This document shows positions 15,592-22,924 of a stretch of 43,324 bases of DNA, in pieces (position 1 is the first letter of the stretch; every line of letters begins with the position of its first letter). The position numbers were made by a program, and so were the translations under genes. The stretch is taken from assembly GCA_009377695.1 (NCBI GenBank), contig WHTP01000036.1, forward strand, positions 1-43,324, in the 5' to 3' direction. The notes beneath the pieces were generated by a model. That model did no database searches. It worked only from the letters and a program-made list of their open reading frames with translations, and was not told where the DNA came from. Source of the stretch: Hyphomicrobiales bacterium (GTDB lineage Bacteria; Pseudomonadota; Alphaproteobacteria; Rhizobiales; Xanthobacteraceae).

Positions 15592-17676
15592 TTATTTGTC
15601 CTCGCGCCAGATCACGCGCACGTCGACGGCAACGGCACCCTTTCCTTGCGGGCGTATCATCAGCGGATTGATCTCGATGTCCTCGATGCGCGCGCGGTGA
15701 TCGAGATAGAATTGCGCGAGCGCGAACACGGTCGCCTCCAACGCGGCGCGATCAGCAGCGGGCTGCCCGCGATAGCCGGCAAGCAGCTTGTTGAGCTTGA
15801 GACCGTCGATCATTGCCGCCACGTCGCTCTTTCCGACCGGAAGGAGACGCAGCCCCGCATCGTTGGCGAGCTCGACCAGGATGCCGCCGGCGCCGACCAG
15901 CAACATCGGGCCGTAGAACTTGTCAGTCCGCGCACCGACGATAGCCTCGATGCCGGATACCATTTCCTGCACCAGGAAGCCGTCGATCTTGGCGTTCGGA
16001 TAGGCGGCGTGGGCGGAGGTGGTGAGCGCGTCGGCGGCCTTGAGCACGGCGTCGCCGTCGCGCAGATCGAGCGAGACGCCGCCGGCTTCGGTCTTGTGCA
16101 GGATATCGGCGGACCGGATTTTCAGCGCCACCGGAAATCCGATCGCCTCGGCCGCAGCTGTGGCTTCTGCCGCGGTCGCGACCTCGCGGCTTTGCGGAAG
16201 CGCGACGCCATATGTCTTGAGCGCGGCATCGAGTGTCGCCGGCGTGAGATCGCTCGGCGGAGCGGGGGGCGGTGCCGCTGGCTTCCGGCCGGTGCGCTGG
16301 GCGTGGAACCAGAGCCCATTGAGTGCGCGGACGGTCGGCTCCAGTCCTTGCAGGAACGGGAAGCCGGCCTGGCTTTGTGCTTCGACTGCCTCCGGCGTCA
16401 TCTGGTAGCTCATGCGGCCGAAGCCGACGATCGGCTTGTCGGTGCCTGTCACCATGGCTTGCAGCGCTTCGACGCCATCCCATGCGCCGACTTTGCTCGG
16501 CAGCATCGCCGCCCAGGCGATCATGTCGATGTTCGGATCCTTGGCGACGACGTCGCAAACAGCGGCCGCCTGCTTGAGGCCGCCGGGAATGCCGAGATCG
16601 AGCGGGTTCTTCGGCTCGATTCCTTCCTGCATGTAGGGCGTCAGTCCCTTGAGCGTCTCCGGCGAGTAATCCGGCATCGAGGCGCCTTCAAACTCCGCGT
16701 AGTCATAGAGCAGATCGACGGTGCCGCCGGAGGTCGTGACGAAACCGATGCGCGGTCCTTTCGGCAGCCGGCCGCCGTCGAATGCCAGCGCCGCCTCCAT
16801 CATGTCGTCGAGGTTGCGGCAATTGTAGATGCCGTAACGCTCGCACATCGCAAGGTACGCTGCGTAGTCGCCGCCGATCGCGCCGGTGTGCGATTGCGCC
16901 GCGGCTCGCGACTTCGCGGTCGCGCCGGTCTTGATTGCGACGATCGGCTTGCTGGCTTCGAGAGCGCGCGCGGCCGCCGCCATGAAGGCGTCAGGACGGC
17001 GCAGCCCCTCGATGAACAGCGCGATCACCTTAGTATGCGGATCGTCGACCAGGAAATTCAGGTAGTCGGCGAGGTCGAAACTGATCTCGTTGCCTGATGT
17101 GATACCGTAGGAAAAGCGCAGACCGCGGTCGGCGGAGGTGCGCAGCCAGAATTGCAACGTGCCGCCCGACTGGAACGCGGCGCTCACTGAGCCGGCGGGA
17201 AAGCGGCACAGTTCGCTGTTTGGATAAGCGAAGATCTTGTCGTGGTAGCTATACGCGCCCATGCAGTTGGGGCCGGCGACCTTGATCTTGCTGCGGCTGA
17301 GGAAATCCTTCAGCCAGGCGCCGCGCTTGTGCGATTCCGGATCGGGTCCGTCACCCATCGCGGCCGAATAGATCGTGGCGGTCTTGACGCCGGCGGCGTC
17401 CGCGTCCTCCAGCACGCCGGCAACGCCGACGGCCGGCACGATGACCATCGCGTGCTCGACCGGTTCAGGCGCGTCACGCAGTGAGGGCACGCACGGCTCG
17501 CCGAACACTTCTTGCTGCCGCGGATTGACCAGAACCAACCGGCCCGGATAGCCGAAATCGCGCAGATTACGATACATGATCCGGGCCCAGGGAGCCCGCT
17601 CCGAAGCCCCGACGATCGCGATCGACTTGGCGCGGAGCACGGACTCCGGCGACCGAAATAGTCCCTCACCTGGCAC
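15592..17676 (-). CDS. ADP-forming acyl-CoA (acetyl-CoA-type) synthetase, fused alpha-beta
   Basis: The 694-aa protein is a single-chain NDP-forming acyl-CoA synthetase. An N-terminal CoA-binding Rossmann domain (KSIAIVGASERAPWARIMYR, residues 17-36) is followed by succinyl-CoA-synthetase-like domains and a C-terminal ATP-grasp domain (VALKIRSADILHKTEAGGV in about residues 500-560). The phosphorylated His is probably His263 in AAAQSHTGAIGGDYAAY. The enzyme makes acyl-CoA from a free acid with ATP, giving ADP and phosphate, or runs in reverse. The start is a GTG with a GGGGG run ten bases upstream. As first gene of the operon with the dehydrogenase and VOC genes, it would activate the acid that is then oxidised. 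The acyl specificity is unknown. Confidence 0.93.
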   Translation of the reverse strand: MPGEGLFRSPESVLRAKSIAIVGASERAPWARIMYRNLRDFGYPGRLVLVNPRQQEVFGEPCVPSLRDAPEPVEHAMVIVPAVGVAGVLEDADAAGVKTATIYSAAMGDGPDPESHKRGAWLKDFLSRSKIKVAGPNCMGAYSYHDKIFAYPNSELCRFPAGSVSAAFQSGGTLQFWLRTSADRGLRFSYGITSGNEISFDLADYLNFLVDDPHTKVIALFIEGLRRPDAFMAAAARALEASKPIVAIKTGATAKSRAAAQSHTGAIGGDYAAYLAMCERYGIYNCRNLDDMMEAALAFDGGRLPKGPRIGFVTTSGGTVDLLYDYAEFEGASMPDYSPETLKGLTPYMQEGIEPKNPLDLGIPGGLKQAAAVCDVVAKDPNIDMIAWAAMLPSKVGAWDGVEALQAMVTGTDKPIVGFGRMSYQMTPEAVEAQSQAGFPFLQGLEPTVRALNGLWFHAQRTGRKPAAPPPAPPSDLTPATLDAALKTYGVALPQSREVATAAEATAAAEAIGFPVALKIRSADILHKTEAGGVSLDLRDGDAVLKAADALTTSAHAAYPNAKIDGFLVQEMVSGIEAIVGARTDKFYGPMLLVGAGGILVELANDAGLRLLPVGKSDVAAMIDGLKLNKLLAGYRGQPAADRAALEATVFALAQFYLDHRARIEDIEINPLMIRPQGKGAVAVDVRVIWREDK

Positions 17677-17862
17677 GCGTTTGACCCCCGTAATTTTTTG
17701 CTCTTAGACCGGCATCTGTCTTAGGACCTCGACAGAACGCGGTCAAAGGGCCGAGCTAGGGCAATTGCGCACCCCCGCTCCGCCCGCGGCGCGCACCCTC
17801 CACCCGCAAACGCAGTTCTGCTATCATGCAGCCAACGGAGAAACGAACGCGGGAGTGAAACC

Positions 17863-18744
17863 ATGAAGATCATGCAGTTGGACGATGCTCCTCTCGTGCG
17901 CGGCCTTGAGCACCGCGGCGGCACGTTCCACTCGCGCACCATGGCGGAAGGAACGCCGGGCACTCCGGGAAATTTCAAATTCTCGCTGAGTTGGCTCGGC
18001 ACCGACTACTCCGGGCCGCGGCACCGGCATAATTTCGATCAGTACCGCTTCATGATCGAAGGCGAGTCCGACTATGGGCAGGACGGCCCGCTCAAGGCCG
18101 GCATGCTCGGTTATTATCCGGAAGGTGTGCCCTACGGCCCGCAAGTCAACAAGACCGACATCTTCTGCGCCGTGCTGCAGTTCGGCGGCGCCAGTGGCTC
18201 CGGCTATCTCTTGCCGCGCGAAGTCAAGGCTGGGATGGAGGACCTCAAGAAATTCGGCGAGTTCAAGGATGGCATCTTCCATCGCCATGATGACGTGCCC
18301 GGCCGCCGTAACACCGACGCCTACCAAGCGATCTGGGAACACATGCACGGCCGCGACATGGTCTATCCGCAGGGCCGCTACGACGCGCCAATTTTCGCGG
18401 ATTCGAAGAATTACGACTGGGCGCCGGTGAAAGGCGCGCAAGGCGTGTCCGAGAAGCTCTTTGGCGTGTGGACGGAGCGGCGCACCGAAGCCGGGATGCT
18501 TCGGCTTGAGGCGGGCGCGCGCCACACCGTCGCGGGGCGGGGCGTCTATCTGGTGATGTCCGGTGCCGGCGAATGCGAGGGCAAGCCGCTGCAGACATAT
18601 ACCACCGTGTTCCTGGATGCGGGCGAGACCACGACGCTCTCCGCCAGCGAGACCATGGAGCTGTTGCACTACGGCCTGCCCGATCTCACCGATATGACGG
18701 TCGCCGTGCATACATCAGGCGTTGCGATGCAGGCGGCGGAATAG
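17863..18744 (+). CDS. Double-cupin protein, unknown reaction
   Basis: The 293-aa protein has a clear cupin module in its first half: GPRHRHNFDQYRFMIEGES (about residues 48-66) with His ligands, then GMLGYYPEGVPYGPQ. A second, weaker module lies near the C-terminus (GARHTVAGRGVYLVMSGAGE; GETTTLSASETMELLHYGLP) and lacks the full His set. This is the plan of bicupins such as gentisate dioxygenase-like or sugar-isomerase-like proteins, but I cannot assign an activity. GGGAG lies before the ATG at 17863. It is divergent from the acyl-CoA synthetase operon and ten bases ahead of a Bug gene, so the pair are co-transcribed and probably act on the same compound. Confidence 0.75.
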   Translation: MKIMQLDDAPLVRGLEHRGGTFHSRTMAEGTPGTPGNFKFSLSWLGTDYSGPRHRHNFDQYRFMIEGESDYGQDGPLKAGMLGYYPEGVPYGPQVNKTDIFCAVLQFGGASGSGYLLPREVKAGMEDLKKFGEFKDGIFHRHDDVPGRRNTDAYQAIWEHMHGRDMVYPQGRYDAPIFADSKNYDWAPVKGAQGVSEKLFGVWTERRTEAGMLRLEAGARHTVAGRGVYLVMSGAGECEGKPLQTYTTVFLDAGETTTLSASETMELLHYGLPDLTDMTVAVHTSGVAMQAAE

Positions 18745-18754
18745 CGGGCGCGCC

Positions 18755-19786
18755 ATGACATCTCGCCTGTCACGCCGGCGCGTCCTGTCCGGGCTCGGTG
18801 CGCTGTCGGCCGGCATTGCCGGCGCCCTGCCGCGTACGGCACGCGCGAGCGACTTCTACCAGGGCAAGACGCTGACGGTAATTGTCGGCTTCGCGCCGGG
18901 CGGAGGCGTCGATACGACGGCGCGTATGGTAGCCCGGCACCTGGTCCGGTTCATTCCAGGTCAGCCCGGCCTCGTGATCCAGAACATGGAGGGCGCTGCC
19001 GGCCTCATCGCCGCGAACCATGTGAGTCGCCGGGTGGCGCCCGACGGGCTGACGCTCGCCGTTCCAGGCCGCTCGTGGTTTGTCGAAGGCATCGTTAAGA
19101 ACCCGAGCGCCACCTACGACCCGACTCAATTCGCATTTATCGGCAGCCCCGGCGCGGTGAACTCGATGGTGTGGGTGCGTGCAAGCACCGGCATCAAAAG
19201 CTTCGACGATCTCAAGAGCTCCCCGAAGACGTTGAGCTTCGGATCGCTCGGCAGCACCACGCCGACCGCGTTGATCCCGGCCATGCTTGCGGGCCACGGG
19301 GCGCCGATCAAGCTGATCTTCGGTTACGTCTCGACTGCGCGTGTCCTGCTGGCGCTGGAGCAGGGCGAGATTGACGCTGTGTTCACCGTCGAGGATTCAT
19401 TTGCGCGCCGCCAGGACCTTATCAAGCAGAAGCTCGTCATCCCGATCCTGCAGAACAAGCCGACATTGCCCGGCGTTCCGCTGGTGCGCGACGTGCTGCC
19501 GGCGAGCGATCTGCCGTTGCTGACCTTGGCGCTTGCGCTCGAGAATTTCGGATTGCCGCTGGTCGGCCCGCCCGGGATTCCGCCGGACCGGATCGCACTG
19601 CTGCGCAAGGCATTCGTCGACATGTGCGACGATAAGGACTATCGCGCCGAGGCCGCACGGATCAACCAGCCGATCGGCGGGCCGCTCGAAGGCGGGCAAC
19701 TCGAAACGATGATCAAGGACTTGGCGGCGGGCGCAACGCCCGATATCGTCGCCGCCTATCGCCGGCTCGGTGCGGGCAAGCAATGA
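18755..19786 (+). CDS. Bug/TctC-type solute-binding protein with Tat-like signal
   Basis: The 343-aa protein starts MTSRLSRRRVLSGLGALSAG: a twin-arginine motif (SRRRVLSG) and hydrophobic stretch ending in ARA, so Tat export is likely. The mature part begins SDFYQGKTLTVIVGFAPGGG with the ligand-loop DTTARMVARHL, then LVIQNMEGAAGLIAANHV and GPPGIPPDRIALLRKAF near the C-terminus. ATG 18755 is used because the frame from 18722 overlaps the cupin gene and delays the signal peptide. It forms an operon with the cupin gene and is followed by a long extragenic palindrome that may end the transcript. Confidence 0.92.
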   Translation: MTSRLSRRRVLSGLGALSAGIAGALPRTARASDFYQGKTLTVIVGFAPGGGVDTTARMVARHLVRFIPGQPGLVIQNMEGAAGLIAANHVSRRVAPDGLTLAVPGRSWFVEGIVKNPSATYDPTQFAFIGSPGAVNSMVWVRASTGIKSFDDLKSSPKTLSFGSLGSTTPTALIPAMLAGHGAPIKLIFGYVSTARVLLALEQGEIDAVFTVEDSFARRQDLIKQKLVIPILQNKPTLPGVPLVRDVLPASDLPLLTLALALENFGLPLVGPPGIPPDRIALLRKAFVDMCDDKDYRAEAARINQPIGGPLEGGQLETMIKDLAAGATPDIVAAYRRLGAGKQ

Positions 19787-19839
19787 AACGCGGCGCGGTC
19801 TAGACGATCGATTCCATGAAACCGCTCATATCCAACGGC

Positions 19840-19944
19840 CGTCATTCCGGGGCCGGAGCGTAGCGAGGGAGCCCGGAATCAATAACCACGGACTGGGGTT
19901 ATGGATTCCGGGCTCTCGGCCTTCGGCCTCGCCCCGGAATGACG
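19840..19944. repeat. Long extragenic palindrome (Bradyrhizobium-type)
   Basis: The block runs from CGTCATTCCGGGGC to GCCCCGGAATGACG with inverted internal parts (GAGCCCGGAATC and GGATTCCGGGCTC) around ATAACCACGGACTGGGGTTAT. The whole forms one long hairpin. Sequences of this design are very common between genes in Bradyrhizobium and close relatives. It lies between the convergent Bug gene and the 64-aa membrane protein gene. Confidence 0.85.
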
Positions 19945-20017
19945 CCCATAGGATTCGAATTTTGGAATTGCAGGACTAGGTGCGACCGCGCCGGCAAATC
20001 CCTGGCTTAAATGGAAC

Positions 20018-20212
20018 CTAAACTTGCTTTGGGGGTTCGGTCGCCCCGATTGCCGGCGACACGTCGTCGGCCGCGTCTTTATCGACCCGAAGGAAGTCGG
20101 GGTAGTGTTTGTCCAGATACTTTTCCACTATCGCGTAGATGCCCGCCACCAGAAAGATCCACATACTCATGGCGGCGCACTGCGTGAGGAATGTTCCGAA
20201 ATTGATGTTCAT
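20018..20212 (-). CDS. Small single-span membrane protein next to TctA-TctB
   Basis: A 64-aa protein with one hydrophobic segment (CAAMSMWIFLVAGIYAIVEK, about residues 12-31) and a polar, acidic tail (KHYPDFLRVDKDAADD). AAGGGGA lies six bases before the ATG, so it is very likely translated. It is 67 bases downstream of the TctA-TctB fusion gene on the same strand, with a 10-bp GC hairpin between them. By position it may be an accessory subunit of that transporter; I know of no described function. Normal TctB proteins are about 150 aa with four spans, so this is not a TctB. Confidence 0.7.
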   Translation of the reverse strand: MNINFGTFLTQCAAMSMWIFLVAGIYAIVEKYLDKHYPDFLRVDKDAADDVSPAIGATEPPKQV

Positions 20213-20248
20213 TCGCAGTCCCCTTCACCGGAATTGGTTGGTCAGGTG

Positions 20249-20274
20249 CGGCCCGCCCTGTCGGGGGCGGGCCG
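20249..20274 (-). terminator. Strong GC hairpin between permease and small membrane gene
   Basis: CGGCCCGCCC (20249-20258) pairs perfectly with GGGCGGGCCG (20265-20274) around a 6-base loop, directly after the stop of the TctA-TctB gene. No T-run follows on the minus strand, so it may be an mRNA-stabilising or attenuating hairpin giving unequal expression of the two genes, not a full terminator. Confidence 0.6.
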
Positions 20275-20279
20275 TTGAG

Positions 20280-22406
20280 CTAGATCGACGGCAGGAACTT
20301 CAAGGCCGGGAACCACTGCGAGATCAGCGTCGGAGGCCACGGGATCGACATCACGTTGTCGAACACGAAGCTGACCGCGAACACGAGCACGATCGCGTAG
20401 CTGATGACCAGCGGCCATCGTTCCCGATTCTCGTAGCGCATGAAGACCACAACGAAGAGCGCTGCGGTGGGCACGAGGCCGATCACGGCCATGACGCCCA
20501 TGAAGGCGACGAGATATCCAAAGAATCGCGCCGCACGCTTGGCGACAACCGAAATCGGCAAATGCGCGGTGTCGGATGTGATATCCATATGCAGCTTCTC
20601 GTCCATTTTACCGGAACCCGTCCCTTCAGCAACGCCGATCCGCTTTTCGATATCGTGGATGGTTTGTTCGCTGAGATCCCCAACGGCGACTTCCGGCTTC
20701 CGGCACATGTCATTCAGCAAGCTGAACGCAAGCGCTGTCAGAGCGGCGGTGCCGACGACAAGTGGCACGATCTTCGCGCTGAAATCCCATTGCGTCGCTA
20801 TGGTCACCATGGAACCGACCACGGCGATCATGAATATCGTGAACAGCTGCGTCGGGTGGAAGGTGGGCGCCTGGAAGTTGGTCGCCATCTTCTTCACGCC
20901 ACCGTGGTATTTGATGTCCTGCAGGAGCGGTCGGGTCAGACCGATGATGGCGACGATGAAGAGGATCGCGACGACCGGCCGGGCGAACCAACTGATGCCG
21001 TAGCGTTCGACCGAAATGAACATGTAGCGTTCAATCGTGTCGCCCAGCACCGCACCGAGAATCAGCGGCGGTCGCGGCCACTTGAACTGCTTCATGAACC
21101 ATCCGACGAGGCCGAAAAACAGCAAGGCGTAGAGATCGCCCCACTGGCGGGTCGCTTCGAACGCGCCGATGTAGATGATGCCCATCACCGCCGGGCAGAT
21201 GAGGCTGAAACGCAGGGTCGCGAGCCGGGCGAACTGCGGGCTGAACGCGTAGCACATGCCGGCGCCGAGAACGTTCGCCAGCGCCACCGACCACACCATC
21301 GAATAGGTGATGTCGAGATTCTTGTGCAGCATATCGGGGCCCGGTACGAGCCCATGGATCAGGAAGGCACCGAGCAGAATCGCCATGCTGGCGCTGCCCG
21401 GCACGCCGAAGGCGATGGTCGGCACCAGTGCGCCACCTTCTTTGGCGTTGTTGGCGCTTTCCGAGGCGATTACGCCGCGCACATCTCCTGTGCCGAATGT
21501 CCGGTTGGCGCCCTTCTCGCTCTTGAGCGCGTGCCCGTAAGCCAGCCAGTCGATGACCGAAGCGCCCATGCCCGGGATGGCGCCGATGCCGCCGCCGATC
21601 CAGGAGCAGCGCATGATCAGCCACCAATGGCTGAAGCAATCCTTCATGCCCTGCCACTGGCCTTTGTAGATACTGCTGTTGTCGATAACCTTCGAAATTG
21701 CGGTTCGCGTGATCAGCAGGTCGCAAAGCTCCGGCAGCGCGAAGATACCCAACAACAACGGCGTCAGCGGCAGCCCGTCCCACAAGTAGAGGCTGTCGAA
21801 GGTCCAGCGCAGCGTTCCCGATTGCGGATCGGTACCGATCATCGCAATCATGATGCCGAAACATCCTGCGGCAATGCCACGCAACGGAGCGTTGCCAGAC
21901 AGGATTGCCACCATCGATATTCCGAGCACCGCGAACGCGAGCAATTCCGGCGAACCGAGGAACAGCATGACCGGGCGCAGGATCGGAATCGAAACGGCAA
22001 GCAGGCAGGCGCCAAAAATGCCGCCCATGAGCGAGGACATATAGGACGCGCTCAATGCACGGCCGGCCTCGCCCTTCTTGGCCATCGGGAATCCGTCAAG
22101 CACCGTCGCCGCCGAACCCGCACCGCCAGGCACCCCGAACAGCACCGCCGGAATTGGGTCGCCGGTCGCGACCGTCGAGCCAAGGCCGAGCAGCAGCGCG
22201 AAGGCCGCGTACGGGTCCATGTTGAACGTGAAGGGCAGCAGCATCGCCGTTCCGGCGAGACCGCCGATGCCGGGCACGATTCCAAGCACCAGGCCCATGA
22301 TGCAGCCGGCCGCCAGATACATCAGGCGGGTTGGCTCCAGCAAAATGAAAAAAGCCTTGCCTGCAGCGGTTGCCATAAAGGCAATTTCGCCAGTAATCGC
22401 GTCCAT
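20280..22406 (-). CDS. TctA-TctB fusion permease of the tripartite tricarboxylate transporter family
   Basis: The 708-aa membrane protein joins two normally separate subunits. Residues about 1-505 are TctA: the conserved glycine-rich GLVLGIVPGIGGLAGTAMLL, then GDPIPAVLFGVPGGAGSAAT, and the repeated second-half motif GAIPGMGASVIDWLAYGHA with VPTIAFGVPGSASMAILLG. Residues about 520-708 are TctB-like, with roughly four spans (QLFTIFMIAVVGSMVTIAT; VPLVVGTAALTALAFSLL; FGYLVAFMGVMAVIGLVP; PLVISYAIVLVFAVSFVF) and a polar loop at about 575-630. TctA catalyses cation-driven import of carboxylates delivered by a Bug protein. GAGGAA precedes the ATG. It is divergent from the ThDP-enzyme gene, and the nearest Bug gene (18755) is on the opposite strand. 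Confidence 0.95.
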   Translation of the reverse strand: MDAITGEIAFMATAAGKAFFILLEPTRLMYLAAGCIMGLVLGIVPGIGGLAGTAMLLPFTFNMDPYAAFALLLGLGSTVATGDPIPAVLFGVPGGAGSAATVLDGFPMAKKGEAGRALSASYMSSLMGGIFGACLLAVSIPILRPVMLFLGSPELLAFAVLGISMVAILSGNAPLRGIAAGCFGIMIAMIGTDPQSGTLRWTFDSLYLWDGLPLTPLLLGIFALPELCDLLITRTAISKVIDNSSIYKGQWQGMKDCFSHWWLIMRCSWIGGGIGAIPGMGASVIDWLAYGHALKSEKGANRTFGTGDVRGVIASESANNAKEGGALVPTIAFGVPGSASMAILLGAFLIHGLVPGPDMLHKNLDITYSMVWSVALANVLGAGMCYAFSPQFARLATLRFSLICPAVMGIIYIGAFEATRQWGDLYALLFFGLVGWFMKQFKWPRPPLILGAVLGDTIERYMFISVERYGISWFARPVVAILFIVAIIGLTRPLLQDIKYHGGVKKMATNFQAPTFHPTQLFTIFMIAVVGSMVTIATQWDFSAKIVPLVVGTAALTALAFSLLNDMCRKPEVAVGDLSEQTIHDIEKRIGVAEGTGSGKMDEKLHMDITSDTAHLPISVVAKRAARFFGYLVAFMGVMAVIGLVPTAALFVVVFMRYENRERWPLVISYAIVLVFAVSFVFDNVMSIPWPPTLISQWFPALKFLPSI

Positions 22407-22924
22407 GATTCCTCACCCAACCCCGTTCCGGCGGCTTCATCGCCGCATGCTGTTAGCCGATAGCGCGGGATGGAGCCTGCGCTAGTCCGTCCCTGTGCAA
22501 ATTCAAGACAACGGATCATGGTGCTGCAGCCGATCAGAACTTGCAGCTAGGCCCGCGATCCAAAGCGGTAGCCCAGATATCCTCCCATCCCGACGCACGA
22601 CCCTTTGCAAGACGCACGACCTTTGCAACATGCAAACGGCGACACTAGTGCGCGCCGTCAAAGCATGGTAGCCAACCCCCTGATTTTGAGGGGATGTAAG
22701 CAGAAGATCGCGTCATGTGAAAGTCGTTTCTTTTATGATCTCGCAATGACGCAGATCATCGACGGAACCTCAGTGGCATACCAGCGCCCGGCGGCGGGTT
22801 TCCGCGCCAGGACCGCGGGCCGCGGACATCGATGGAAATGCTGCAGTTGTGCGGTTTTTTGCAGCTTCTGCGCTGAATACCGTAGTCAAGGATGCTAACC
22901 AGACAACAGAGAAGAGAGAACGAA
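22407..22924. other. Long intergenic region between divergent transporter and ThDP-enzyme genes
   Basis: No credible gene is seen. It must hold the promoters of the permease (minus) and the ThDP enzyme (plus). It includes a tandem duplication at 22592-22628 and an isolated CACTAGTG palindrome near 22647, which could be a relic of the CTAGTG-bounded elements. Confidence 0.5.
22592..22628. repeat. Two-copy tandem repeat, 18-19 bp
   Basis: GACGCACGACCCTTTGCAA (22592-22610) is followed at once by GACGCACGACCTTTGCAA (22611-22628), differing by one C. A further ATGCAAACGGCGAC follows. It is either a recent slippage duplication or a pair of regulator sites upstream of the ThDP-enzyme or permease gene. 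Confidence 0.8.

Noticed and set aside
15589-17097. 502-aa plus-strand open frame
   Set aside because: Complement of the ADP-forming acyl-CoA synthetase gene; no protein-like motifs.
20139-22463. 774-aa plus-strand open frame
   Set aside because: His/Arg/Asp-rich complement of the TctA-TctB gene, which has many clear membrane spans on the minus strand.
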